A stretch of DNA of 10,494 nucleotides from JAUSNA01 sp964511965 (lineage in GTDB: Bacteria; Patescibacteriota; Microgenomatia; Levybacterales; GWA1-39-11): NCBI GenBank assembly GCA_964511965.1, contig CAZEGF010000026.1:1-10494 (forward strand), read 5' to 3'. The position numbers were made by a program, and so were the translations under genes. Position 1 is the stretch's first letter. Every line of letters begins with the position of its first letter. Shown one piece after another: positions 1-8,191 of this stretch. The notes beneath the pieces were generated by a model, which had not been told where the DNA came from, did not search any database, and saw only the letters and a list, made by a program, of their open reading frames with translations.

Positions 1-36
1 TATGAGCAGAGTTACATCACTCTTTTAAATTTATGA
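1..36 (+). CDS. C-terminal end of an unidentified upstream gene (partial)
   Basis: Frame 1 is open from the left edge and ends with TGA at 34-36, giving the tail YEQSYITLLNL. The stop overlaps the ATG of the next gene as ATGA, a common arrangement for translationally coupled genes, which is the main reason for preferring this frame. A second frame is also open from the edge and ends with TAA at 26-28 (tail MSRVTSLF), so the choice is not certain. No function can be read from eleven residues. By position it is probably another gene of the same glycan operon. If frame 1 is right, it would be the only TGA stop in the window. Confidence 0.4.
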   Translation, partial: YEQSYITLLNL

Positions 37-1121
37 AAAAGTTACACATTATATTTCTGGATTTTGACGACATCAAAAACCCGCTTCTTGGGGCAGGCCA
101 AGCACGGGCAACCGTTGAAGTGGGAAAGAGACTTGCTGCAAAGGGACACAAGGTAACTTCAATTTGCTCAAGATTTCCTGGCTCAAAAGACAGAAGAGAA
201 AATGGGATCTATTACAAACACATAGGACTTGGTACCTCAAACATCAGGTTAAATAATTTGGCTTATATTTTACTTCTGCCTTTTACGGTGATACGCCTTA
301 AAGGGGATATTATTGTGGAATGCTTTACAGCGCCTATTTCAACTCTATTTTCTCCATTATTTACTAAAATTCCGGTTGTAGGGTTAACGACTTCCTTTGA
401 AGCGGAAAGATTTTCACAACTTTACAATTTGCCATTTGATAAAGTAGAGAGCTTTGGACTCAAATTCTATAAATATTTCTTGCCTTACACAAGTTTTCTA
501 GATCAAAAGATAAAAAAGATTAACAAAAAAGCCGTAACTCAAATTGTTCCTGAAGGTGTTGGAGAAGAGTTTTTCAAGATAAAAAAGCAAAAAAGTGAAT
601 ACATTCTCTTTTTAGGAAGATACGATATTGGCCAAAAAGGAATAGATTTGCTTTTAAAAGCTTATAAAAAAGCGGAGAAAAAAATAGGATTGCCCCTAGT
701 TATGGTTGGCGTTGGGCCGGATGAGGAAAAAATTAAAGATATGGTGAGAAAGTTGGGGTTACAAAATAGTGTTGAAATAAGAAAAGCTGCATACGGAAAA
801 GAAAAATTTGAGATTCTTTCAAAGGCTCAATTCGTCTCCTTTCCATCAAGACACGAAGGATTTTCACTATTTTCACTTGAGGCCTTAGCATCAGGGCTTC
901 CTTTGGTTGCATTTGATATACCGTCTCTTTCATGGACAAGTGAAGACGTTGCTCTAAAAGCAAAAAAGTTTGATATTAATTCTTACTCCAAAGCACTAAT
1001 AAAAGCTTCCGACAAAGCCTTAAGTAAAAAAATGGGAATTTCTTCAAGAAAAATTGCTAAAAAATATACTTGGGAAAATGTAGCCAATTCATTCGAAAAG
1101 TTTTTTATAGGAATTATTTAA
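33..1121 (+). CDS. GT4-family (GT-B fold) glycosyltransferase
   Basis: A 362-residue cytoplasmic retaining glycosyltransferase that would move a sugar from a nucleotide donor to a lipid-linked glycan acceptor. The N-terminal Rossmann domain shows the glycine-containing acceptor loop and first helix (GAGQARATVEVGKRLAAKGH, about 20-39). The C-terminal donor domain begins at about 190 with FLGRYDIGQKGIDLL (193-207), the Arg/Lys pair that contacts the donor phosphates. It carries the EX7E motif, E275 and E283, inside HEGFSLFSLEALASGLPLVAFD, typical of GT4. Length is normal for the family and there is no signal peptide. There is no ribosome binding site. The ATG overlaps the preceding stop by 4 nt, and the stop is one base before the next ATG. 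Donor and acceptor cannot be told from sequence. Fold and class are seen with confidence; the role in surface glycan assembly comes from context. Confidence 0.9.
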   Translation: MKKLHIIFLDFDDIKNPLLGAGQARATVEVGKRLAAKGHKVTSICSRFPGSKDRRENGIYYKHIGLGTSNIRLNNLAYILLLPFTVIRLKGDIIVECFTAPISTLFSPLFTKIPVVGLTTSFEAERFSQLYNLPFDKVESFGLKFYKYFLPYTSFLDQKIKKINKKAVTQIVPEGVGEEFFKIKKQKSEYILFLGRYDIGQKGIDLLLKAYKKAEKKIGLPLVMVGVGPDEEKIKDMVRKLGLQNSVEIRKAAYGKEKFEILSKAQFVSFPSRHEGFSLFSLEALASGLPLVAFDIPSLSWTSEDVALKAKKFDINSYSKALIKASDKALSKKMGISSRKIAKKYTWENVANSFEKFFIGII

Positions 1122-1122
1122 T

Positions 1123-2367
1123 ATGAAAATTAATTTATTTAAGCCATACATAACAGGTAAAGAGCTCATTTATATAAATGACATTATTTCCAATGGTAAA
1201 GACATGGCCGGGGACGGTGAATATACTAAAAAGGTTCATGGTTTGCTTGAAAAGAAATACAACGTTAAGAAGGCATTGCTTACAACCTCCGGAACTACTG
1301 CTCTTGAATTGGCAATAAGGTTATTAAATCTCAAAAAGGGAGATGAGATAATTGCTCCTTCATTTACTTTCTCTTCAACAATAAACGCAATTTTGCTTGC
1401 CCAAGGAGTCAAGGTAGTATTTGCCGAAGTTGATAAAGATACATTAAATATTGACCCAGCTGACATTGAGAGAAAGATAACTAGAAAAACGAAGGCTATT
1501 ATGATCGTTCATTACGCTGGTGTTTCGTGTGATATGGACAAAATCATGGCTATTTCAAAAAAGCGTAATTTAAAAGTAGTTGAGGATGCGGCTCAAGCTA
1601 TTGAGAGTAAATATAAAGGAAAGTATCTCGGAACTATTGGGGATTTTGGTTGTCTATCGTTCCACGATACAAAAAATATCACTTGCGGCGAGGGCGGAGC
1701 GTTATTTATTAATACTTCCAATAAAAAAACTCAGGAAAAAGCGGAAATCATACGAGAAAAGGGAACCAATAGAAGTAAATTTTTCAGAGGTGAAATAGAT
1801 AAATACACGTGGGTTGAAACCGGGTCGAGTTATTTACCCAGCGATATATTAGCCGCTTATCTATTGGCACAGCTTGAAAATTCGGAGTTAATAACAAAAA
1901 AAAGAATGAAAGTTTACGACTTTTACAAAAGAGAGTTGGATGCCTTTAATACAGTAGGCTTTTACAAAATTCCTGTTATAACCAAAAATTCAACACACAA
2001 CGCCCACATTTTTTACATTGTATTTAATACAACTGAAGACCGCGATTTTGTCATGAGTTATTTTAAGAAACATAATATTAGTGCTCCATTTCATTACATT
2101 CCTCTTCATTCGGCACCAAGAGGTGTAAGAATGGGCTACAAAGCTTCCGATTTACCTTTGACTGAAAAGTTGGCTTCATGCCTAATTCGCCTTCCCATCT
2201 ATTCGTCTATGACAAAAAGTGAGTCTCAAAAGGTTGTTAGGATTTTTAAAGAAGCAGTTAAAGCAAGAATTCTTGATGTTAATTCTTCAAAAAATTCAGA
2301 AGTTTTTATTGAAAAACCAAGATACTCATTTGTTAGAAATATATTTGCAACTCTAAATCTATGGTAA
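1123..2367 (+). CDS. wecE: WecE/RffA-like dTDP-4-oxo-6-deoxyhexose aminotransferase (DegT family)
   Basis: A 414-residue PLP enzyme of the DegT/DnrJ/EryC1/StrS family. E. coli WecE converts dTDP-4-oxo-6-deoxy-D-glucose and glutamate to dTDP-4-amino-4,6-dideoxy-D-galactose. From memory, colinear matches to WecE include the GDGEYTKK start region, VHYAGVSCDMD (129-139), VVEDAAQ (152-158, D155 near the PLP ring nitrogen), SFHDTKN (179-185, K184 the expected Schiff-base lysine), EIIREKGTNRSKFFRGEIDK (208-227), NAHIFYI and FHYIPLH. This is closer to WecE than to ArnB or PseC. The protein is about 38 residues longer than E. coli WecE because of a C-terminal tail (about 377-414). The start lies one base after the previous stop, with a weak AGGA at 1109-1112. 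The stop overlaps the next gene by 7 nt. No dTDP-glucose synthase, dehydratase or N-acyltransferase is in the window. Confidence 0.9.
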   Translation: MKINLFKPYITGKELIYINDIISNGKDMAGDGEYTKKVHGLLEKKYNVKKALLTTSGTTALELAIRLLNLKKGDEIIAPSFTFSSTINAILLAQGVKVVFAEVDKDTLNIDPADIERKITRKTKAIMIVHYAGVSCDMDKIMAISKKRNLKVVEDAAQAIESKYKGKYLGTIGDFGCLSFHDTKNITCGEGGALFINTSNKKTQEKAEIIREKGTNRSKFFRGEIDKYTWVETGSSYLPSDILAAYLLAQLENSELITKKRMKVYDFYKRELDAFNTVGFYKIPVITKNSTHNAHIFYIVFNTTEDRDFVMSYFKKHNISAPFHYIPLHSAPRGVRMGYKASDLPLTEKLASCLIRLPIYSSMTKSESQKVVRIFKEAVKARILDVNSSKNSEVFIEKPRYSFVRNIFATLNLW

Positions 2368-3263
2368 AAAAACCTACAGTAACAATCGGAATTACGGCAT
2401 TTAATGAGGAAAAAGCACTACCTCTTCTGTTAGCCGATATTGAAAAATTTGATAAAACTAGCCTCAAATTGGAAAAGGTTATTGTGTACTCGGACGGGAG
2501 CACGGATTTAACAGTAAACAAAGCAAAAAAATCCGCAATTAAAAATTTAGATGTAATTAATATGAAAAAACGGCAAGGCAAAAAAGCAGGCATTAATTAT
2601 ATTTTAAAAAAAAACAAGTCCGATTTTTTAGTGCTTTTTGACGCCGATATAAGAATATACGACAGAAATATTATCTCAAAGCTTCTTAACGCTTTCAAAA
2701 AAGATAAAAAAATTGTTCTTGTCGGTGGAAATACTCAGCCACTAAATCCCACAAGTTTTTTCCAAAGAGGGGTATATTCAACTTTTAAAGTCTTTGAAGC
2801 ATCGAGAGATTTTGTAAAAGATGGAAACAACATTTTCGGATGCAATGGTGCATGCATGGTGTTAAAAGCGGATTTTGCAAAGAGAATTCAGCTTCCCAAC
2901 ATAGTTAATGATGATGACTATTTATACTTTTCAGTCCTAAGTCAACACTTTAAATTTAAACATGTTAAGGAAGCAGTAGTATTTTATAAACTGCCGACTA
3001 ATGCTACGGATTACATAAAACAATGTTTTAGGAGTAACCCGGAAGCAGTGAGTGAAAATCTTGTTGACTACTTTGGCGACTTAATAAAAAAAGAATACAA
3101 AAGGCCGTTTCATTTATATGGACTGGCCATTACAAAGTCCTTTGTAAGTTACCCTTTAGAAACAGTATATATATCACTAATTAACATTTTGATAAAACCT
3201 TTCACGTCTATCGTTGCAAGCAATTACAAACTTTCATGGCATAGAGCCGGATCAACAAAATAA
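2361..3263 (+). CDS. GT2-family (GT-A fold) glycosyltransferase
   Basis: A 300-residue inverting glycosyltransferase. The GT-A nucleotide-sugar domain is clear: ITAFNEE (11-17), YSDGSTD (43-49) for uracil and ribose contacts, the lysine-rich KKRQGKKAGIN (69-79), and the metal-binding DxD, D94-A-D96, in LVLFDADIR. An acidic NDDDYLY (183-189) supplies the likely catalytic base. QCFRSNPEA (221-229) resembles a degenerate (Q/R)xxRW motif with the tryptophan lost. A hydrophobic stretch near 253-285 could be an amphipathic or short membrane segment, as in enzymes that load sugars on polyprenyl phosphate, but two clear membrane helices are not seen. The ATG overlaps the end of wecE by 7 nt and is preceded by no ribosome binding site, which suggests translational coupling. 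A run of nine A lies inside the gene at 2606-2614. Donor and acceptor are unknown. Confidence 0.87.
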   Translation: MVKKPTVTIGITAFNEEKALPLLLADIEKFDKTSLKLEKVIVYSDGSTDLTVNKAKKSAIKNLDVINMKKRQGKKAGINYILKKNKSDFLVLFDADIRIYDRNIISKLLNAFKKDKKIVLVGGNTQPLNPTSFFQRGVYSTFKVFEASRDFVKDGNNIFGCNGACMVLKADFAKRIQLPNIVNDDDYLYFSVLSQHFKFKHVKEAVVFYKLPTNATDYIKQCFRSNPEAVSENLVDYFGDLIKKEYKRPFHLYGLAITKSFVSYPLETVYISLINILIKPFTSIVASNYKLSWHRAGSTK

Positions 3264-3264
3264 T

Positions 3265-5058
3265 ATGAAATACGAATTTCTAACTGGCAAAGTTTTGGCA
3301 AAAGGATTTTTAGGATCTTTATTATCTTTTTTGTCTGAAAAACCCAAAGTTCTCGAAAATAAAAAACAAAAAGTAATTAAAAAAAATGAGGAGCTTTTAG
3401 TTTCTTTAGGGCATGATAGGGTATTTGGTAAGTATGTCAGCAAGAAAATTTTTTATTCATTCAAGAATTCTTCGTATTATAGATTATTAAACGAGCATTC
3501 AACACTTCTTTTATTAAATCGACTATTAGCGCGAAAAAATGTTTTGGTTCCAAAGGTTTATTCACTGAAAAAAGGAAATAATTCTCTGGAACTTAGAACG
3601 CAATATATTCACGGAAAGAAATTAACTAACGTTAATAACTCAATAAAGATAAAAAGTGTCACTGCTTGCATTAAAGAGCTTAGAAAAGCATCTGGAAATA
3701 ACGACAGCAATTTACGAGATGAAATACCTTCAAGAAGCAAGATTGTTATATTATTGACTTTGCCGTTCTATTTTCTAACCTCAATATTTAAAGAACCTAT
3801 TAATTTTAAAATAAATGCATTTTTGTTAGTTACTTTTCTAAAGTATTTACCTTCTTTTTTAAAACGCTCCGATTTAGTTCTTACCCACAAGGATTTGGAT
3901 CCCGAGAATATATTAATCAGTAAAAATAAGCTAGTAATACTTGATACTGAAATTTGCATATTGGCAGAGGAAGAAACGGAAATTGCAATGGTTGCCAGAT
4001 ATTACTCAAATTACCTGGATGAGAATGAATTAATGTCTCTGATATCCCAATTTATAAAAAATGATATTCAAAAAGGTAAGTTTATTGCTCTAACTATATA
4101 TTATTCAATTCAAATGCTAGCGATAGAAAAAAGAAATACACATTTTTATAATGTTGCCAACAATTACAATAAATTGCTTGTCAACACATTGTTGCAAAAC
4201 ATAGAAAAATCTAAAATTACCTTTGGTGAAAAGACCCACAAAATTGTAAATTTCATTTCGAAAATCTTAAACACGGCTCTAAAACAAATGCCTAAATCTT
4301 CTTTTATTATTTGCTATCATTCTGTTGAAAATGACGGTTGGAGGTTTTCAACTCCTGTGGGAGAATTTAAGAAGCAGATGGATTTTTTAAAGGCAAATTA
4401 CGAAATAGTATCTCTTGATGAAATCGTAAAAAAACCGGGAATTGGAAAGGTTGCGGTGACATTTGATGACGGTTACTACAATAACTACAAAAATGTTGCT
4501 CCTTACCTTATAAAAAACGGCATTACTGCCACTTTTTTTGTGCTCGGCAATCCACAAAAAGCCAATCGTGGAGAGCTTGCGAACAATAAGAAGCTGATGA
4601 GCATTGAGAATGTGCGAGAGCTTAAAAAGAACGGTTTTGAAATCGGATACCATACTTCAAATCATGGGAATTTACTTCAAATGTCCTCAGAGGAGTTAAA
4701 AAAGGACTTAATAGATGAAAAAAAGGTTTTGGAAAAGAGTTTGAAATCCAAAATTAAATATTTTGCATACCCTAGAGGACTTTATGGCAAAGCTATTGAA
4801 AAAGTCTTAAAAAGGGCTGGGTTTAAAAATGCTTTTACCATTGAAAGCGGGCGCGTTAACTTGGCTAATTCGTATCTTATTCCAAGATATTCGATTGAAG
4901 GAGAGTTGTCATTTGAAGATTTTAAAGGCTCAGTGTCTACTGTCGGTCTTACTCTGGGAAATTACTATATGAGGGCTTTAAGACTAAAAGATGATATTAG
5001 CCGAATATTTTATGGTCTTAAAATTGCAAATTTTAAAGTTAATACGTTAGCAAAGTAA
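3265..5058 (+). CDS. Kinase-like (APH fold) and polysaccharide deacetylase (CE4/NodB) fusion protein
   Basis: A 597-residue two-domain protein. Residues about 50-310 look like an aminoglycoside/choline-kinase-type phosphotransferase: a hinge-like TQYIHGKKL (112-120), a catalytic loop H208-K-D210-xxxx-N215, and D227 in ILDTE at the DFG position. No convincing glycine-rich loop is visible. Residues about 345-570 are a CE4 deacetylase: IICYHSV (348-354), motif 1 TFDDGY (399-404, metal Asp D402), motif 2 H463-T-S-N-H467, and motif 3 AYPRG (501-505). The metal triad is intact. There is no signal peptide, so it should act in the cytosol or on the inner membrane face, unlike most CE4 enzymes but like ArnD. 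An uncharged segment at 160-175 might touch the membrane. I chose the ATG at 3265, one base after the GT2 stop. An in-frame ATG at 3214 would add 17 residues and overlap GT2 by 50 nt. The substrates of both domains are unknown. Confidence 0.85.
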   Translation: MKYEFLTGKVLAKGFLGSLLSFLSEKPKVLENKKQKVIKKNEELLVSLGHDRVFGKYVSKKIFYSFKNSSYYRLLNEHSTLLLLNRLLARKNVLVPKVYSLKKGNNSLELRTQYIHGKKLTNVNNSIKIKSVTACIKELRKASGNNDSNLRDEIPSRSKIVILLTLPFYFLTSIFKEPINFKINAFLLVTFLKYLPSFLKRSDLVLTHKDLDPENILISKNKLVILDTEICILAEEETEIAMVARYYSNYLDENELMSLISQFIKNDIQKGKFIALTIYYSIQMLAIEKRNTHFYNVANNYNKLLVNTLLQNIEKSKITFGEKTHKIVNFISKILNTALKQMPKSSFIICYHSVENDGWRFSTPVGEFKKQMDFLKANYEIVSLDEIVKKPGIGKVAVTFDDGYYNNYKNVAPYLIKNGITATFFVLGNPQKANRGELANNKKLMSIENVRELKKNGFEIGYHTSNHGNLLQMSSEELKKDLIDEKKVLEKSLKSKIKYFAYPRGLYGKAIEKVLKRAGFKNAFTIESGRVNLANSYLIPRYSIEGELSFEDFKGSVSTVGLTLGNYYMRALRLKDDISRIFYGLKIANFKVNTLAK

Positions 5059-5066
5059 AAAAAATT

Positions 5067-6575
5067 ATGACAAAATTAATGAACCTGCCTATGATAAATA
5101 AATTACCAATTACACTTGGAGTAGTTTTGTTAGTCGGACTTCTCTATGCTTTTACTTTAAGAGGGGCGGTTGGCAATCCTACACCTGCTGCTATAGACAA
5201 AGTGTTGAGTGTGTCGGGAAAGCCTTTTGAGACTTCGCAAGAAAGATCCAGATATGCCCTGATTTTATCTCTTTACAATTATCGAACTTTTGACATTGAC
5301 CACTACGCTTCCATGGGGACACCCGACATTGGAAGAATTAACAATCACTATTTTTCCTTCTTTCCGCCGGGAGCTTCTGTTATAGCGCTTCCTGCTTATA
5401 TAATGGGGCTTTATTTTAATATTCCCCAAATTGCTGTTTTTTCAGTTTCAACTTTTTTTGCAATTTTGACTATGATTGTTATTTATCTTTTTTCAAGAAA
5501 GCTAAATCTGCACTGGTCGATAGCTTTATTTTCTGCTTTAGCTTTTGCCTTTGCCACAAATGCCTGGGGTTACTCGGTCACCTTTTACGCTCATTTGATA
5601 TCCGCATTTCTTATTACGACATCATTGTATTTAATTGCTCCAAGTGACAAATCAAAGATTTATCTAAAGCATTCTATCTTTTGGGTGCTTTACAGCATTG
5701 CTGTTTTTGTCGATTTTCCAAATTTAATAATCTTTCTTCCTATCGCAATAACGGCTTTATCAACGGCATTTGAAAAGGTTGAGGATAGCAAATCACTAAA
5801 AATAAGAGTAAAACCTCTAATTTTATTATTGCCTGTGATTTTTGTTGTTCTAATGCTTTGCTATGCCCAATACAATAAAATCCACTTTGGAAATTACACA
5901 ACACTAAGTAACGCTATTCCAAGAGTTAAGGATTTAAAAGATGTGAATTTGTCGGTTCCTGAAACCGGAAAAGACGCAACTGGCGCGCTTCAAACAAGAA
6001 ATATGCTTGAAGGCTATGTTTCTTTTCTAATAAGCCGCGATAGAGGAGTACTTGTGTATTCACCTATTGTTTTATTGTCTATTTTTGGTATTGGTTTTTT
6101 GGAACTTAAGAAAAAGAGAGTTGAAATACTTCTTGTTGCAGTACCCGTAATATGTCTGACCCTTTACACAATGTTTGGAGATCCATATGGAGGATGGGCA
6201 TTTGGCTCAAGATATATGATTGCAATATTTCCGGCGCTTTGCATTCTAGTGGGAATTGGCCTTCAGAGATATTCACAAAAGATTTGGGCTAAGTTGCTAT
6301 TTTCTGTGGTCTTTATCTATAGTACTGCTGTATCACTTTTAGCGCCATTAACGACAAATGTTATTCCACCTTTTGTTGAAGCAAGAAATATAGGGCTTAG
6401 TTCTGACTACTCAATTAATATTCGAATGCTATCTGAGAACAAGCTTAACAGCTTTTTGTATAATCAGTTTTTTGGAGATTACATTACCGGTGTTGGGTAC
6501 TATTTAATAATTCTCGTTATTGTTGCCTCTTTTGGTCTGGTTACAATTTGGTATAGGAGAGCACACTATGAATAG
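5067..6575 (+). CDS. Polytopic GT-C-like membrane glycosyltransferase (candidate)
   Basis: A 502-residue integral membrane protein with about eleven or twelve hydrophobic helices. The first is at about 13-31 and the last at about 477-495. The large first extracytoplasmic loop (about 33-98) carries an acidic site, FDIDHY (75-80), followed by a GRINNHYFSFFPPG segment (89-102). Acidic residues in this loop are the catalytic site of GT-C enzymes such as ArnT, PMT and GT39 relatives. A second conserved-looking stretch, GDPYGGWAFGSRYM (371-384), matches a glycine/aromatic/Arg pattern I associate with this kind of membrane protein. GT-C enzymes use polyprenyl-phosphate-linked sugars as donors outside the membrane. 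No C-terminal soluble domain is present. The gene begins 8 nt after the fusion gene without a ribosome binding site and overlaps the next gene by 8 nt. It could instead be a flippase or polymerase, but the loop acids favour GT-C. Confidence 0.7.
   Translation: MTKLMNLPMINKLPITLGVVLLVGLLYAFTLRGAVGNPTPAAIDKVLSVSGKPFETSQERSRYALILSLYNYRTFDIDHYASMGTPDIGRINNHYFSFFPPGASVIALPAYIMGLYFNIPQIAVFSVSTFFAILTMIVIYLFSRKLNLHWSIALFSALAFAFATNAWGYSVTFYAHLISAFLITTSLYLIAPSDKSKIYLKHSIFWVLYSIAVFVDFPNLIIFLPIAITALSTAFEKVEDSKSLKIRVKPLILLLPVIFVVLMLCYAQYNKIHFGNYTTLSNAIPRVKDLKDVNLSVPETGKDATGALQTRNMLEGYVSFLISRDRGVLVYSPIVLLSIFGIGFLELKKKRVEILLVAVPVICLTLYTMFGDPYGGWAFGSRYMIAIFPALCILVGIGLQRYSQKIWAKLLFSVVFIYSTAVSLLAPLTTNVIPPFVEARNIGLSSDYSINIRMLSENKLNSFLYNQFFGDYITGVGYYLIILVIVASFGLVTIWYRRAHYE
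6555..6560 (+). promoter_or_regulatory. Shine-Dalgarno site for the second GT-C gene
   Basis: AGGAGA lies 7 nt before the ATG at 6568, inside the last codons of the preceding gene. It is the only strong Shine-Dalgarno sequence at any start in the window. It settles the start at 6568 rather than the in-frame ATG at 6520, which would add 16 residues and overlap the upstream gene by more than 50 nt. Confidence 0.75.
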
Positions 6576-8187
6576 AATATTTAACCCAACTTTTTCCATA
6601 AATAAGAAAACGCTTGACAAATTGGGCGAATTTTTATCATCTAAAATAGCAATACTACTTCTATTAATTTTAGGAGCAATCTCAATTTACAGTTTCATAA
6701 CTTATCTCAATAATGGACTGGGTCTTTCTTACAATGATGCCCGCTCACATTTAGATATAGGTAGACGTGTTGTCGAGGGACTAAAACCTGGTCTTGCTCA
6801 GTTGGGGTCTGTGTGGCTACCATTACCTCATTTACTCATGATTCCGACAGTTTGGATTGATTTTATGTGGCACACGGGCTTGTCTGGTGCTCTACAATCT
6901 ATGCTAAGTTTTGTCGGAACAGGAATTATTATTTATTACTACCTTAAAAAGCTTGGCGTAGGGATGTTGGGACGGATAGCAGGTTTATTCGTGTTTGTTG
7001 CCAATATCAACATGTTGTATATGCAATCAACTGCCATGACCGAGTTATTGCTGATTGCGACAATGACTGCGGGAGCTTTCGAGTTGCTTAATTACTTTCA
7101 AAACTCAAAACTCTTAACCTTAATCAAAGCTTCAATTTGGATTATGCTCTCTACATTAATTAGATATGATGGATGGTTTCTATTTTTAGTGGCAAGTTTT
7201 CTTATCACAATTTTTACATACAAAAAAATTGGATTCAAAGCCGCGGAAGGAAGACTTCTTTTCTTTGCAACAGTTGGAGCTCTAGGAATATTTTTATGGG
7301 TTCTATGGAATTTACTTATATTTAAAGATCCTCTTTATTTCATCTTCGGTCCATATTCTGCTTACGCACAGCAAAAACAATTGGCAGATGCTGGAAATTT
7401 AATAACTAAAGGTAACCTGCTTTTCTCTCTCAAGGTTTACCTTTATGCACTCGCATATAATTCTAATACTTTTCTTCTAATACTAAGTTCCCTTGGGGCA
7501 ATATTTTTCTATTTTGATAAAAAAATAAATGTATCTTCAAAAATTGCTTCCTTAGCACTTTTTGCGCCACTCTTGTTTAACGTTTTAGCGCTATATATGG
7601 GGCAGTCTGTACTTTTCATACAAGGACTTTCAGGTAATACTTGGTTCAATGTCAGATATGGAGTGATGCTTATGCCAACCATAGCAATTTTCATAGGATA
7701 TCTTGTTTATAAAGCAAAAAATTATAGATTTATTCTTATGGGACTGATTTTATTTGTATCATTATTTGTATTTATTAATAAAGATGCAGTAACAATTGAT
7801 GACGCTAGGGTAGGATCAAGTCAAAAAAACGTTACTGAAGTTTCAGGGTGGCTAAAAATTAATGCAAGAGATGACGGGTTCGTTCTTATTTCTGCAGCTT
7901 CTCACGATGCAATTATATTCTCATCTGGTCTACCAATGAGTAAATTCATCCATGAAGGCACCGGTAGCTACTGGATAGCTGCAACAAGCGCACCAGATAG
8001 ATGGGCAAGATGGATTATAATGCGTACTCATGACAGAAATGACCAAACTTTTAGACTTCTCGAAAACAATAAGGGGCTTGAAAAATACAAATTAGTCGGA
8101 CATTATCCTTTTGCCGATATATATGAACTCAAACCTGAATATCTTAAGACATTAAATACAAAGCCATCATTAGGACCGCAAAAATAA
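6568..8187 (+). CDS. GT-C-like membrane glycosyltransferase (GT39/ArnT-type) with C-terminal soluble domain
   Basis: A 539-residue membrane protein. One helix at about 27-47 is followed by an outside loop with YNDARSHLDIGRRV (55-68), where D57 and D63 are candidate catalytic acids. Next comes AQLGSVWLPLPHLLMIP (77-93), a stretch I recognise as typical of large families of predicted PMT/ArnT-like transferases in CPR bacteria and archaea. Further helices run to about 402, with a charged RYDGW (199-203) between two of them. Residues 404-539 form a soluble, probably external, domain rich in Asp, Arg and Trp. The likely job is to transfer a sugar from a polyprenyl phosphate donor to a glycan or protein outside the membrane. 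It is unlike the preceding membrane protein in loop motifs and in having this tail, so it is not a recent duplicate. The start is set by AGGAGA at 6555-6560. Confidence 0.78.
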   Translation: MNRIFNPTFSINKKTLDKLGEFLSSKIAILLLLILGAISIYSFITYLNNGLGLSYNDARSHLDIGRRVVEGLKPGLAQLGSVWLPLPHLLMIPTVWIDFMWHTGLSGALQSMLSFVGTGIIIYYYLKKLGVGMLGRIAGLFVFVANINMLYMQSTAMTELLLIATMTAGAFELLNYFQNSKLLTLIKASIWIMLSTLIRYDGWFLFLVASFLITIFTYKKIGFKAAEGRLLFFATVGALGIFLWVLWNLLIFKDPLYFIFGPYSAYAQQKQLADAGNLITKGNLLFSLKVYLYALAYNSNTFLLILSSLGAIFFYFDKKINVSSKIASLALFAPLLFNVLALYMGQSVLFIQGLSGNTWFNVRYGVMLMPTIAIFIGYLVYKAKNYRFILMGLILFVSLFVFINKDAVTIDDARVGSSQKNVTEVSGWLKINARDDGFVLISAASHDAIIFSSGLPMSKFIHEGTGSYWIAATSAPDRWARWIIMRTHDRNDQTFRLLENNKGLEKYKLVGHYPFADIYELKPEYLKTLNTKPSLGPQK

Positions 8188-8191
8188 TTAT

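Noticed and set aside
2606..2614. Run of nine A in the GT2 gene as a programmed slippage site
   Set aside because: The frame is intact through the run, and A-rich Lys/Asn codons are common across this window. No alternative downstream frame of note was seen.
3214..3264. Upstream ATG extending the kinase-deacetylase protein by 17 residues
   Set aside because: It would overlap the GT2 gene by 50 nt. The ATG at 3265 sits one base after the GT2 stop, the same TAATATG junction seen at 1119-1125.
4387..4653. Minus-strand open frames opposite the coding genes (for example 4387-4653, 733-963, 1236-1466, 2333-2593)
   Set aside because: Each lies opposite a gene with clear catalytic motifs, and the products show no domain or sensible composition. 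They are shadows.
6520..6567. Upstream ATG extending the second GT-C protein by 16 residues
   Set aside because: It would overlap the preceding gene by 56 nt, and the AGGAGA at 6555-6560 points to the ATG at 6568.
6614..6647. TTGACA inside the second GT-C gene as an internal promoter
   Set aside because: At 17 bp spacing the -10 would be TCATCT; the nearest good hexamer, TAAAAT, is 22 bp away. Chance match in AT-rich coding DNA.
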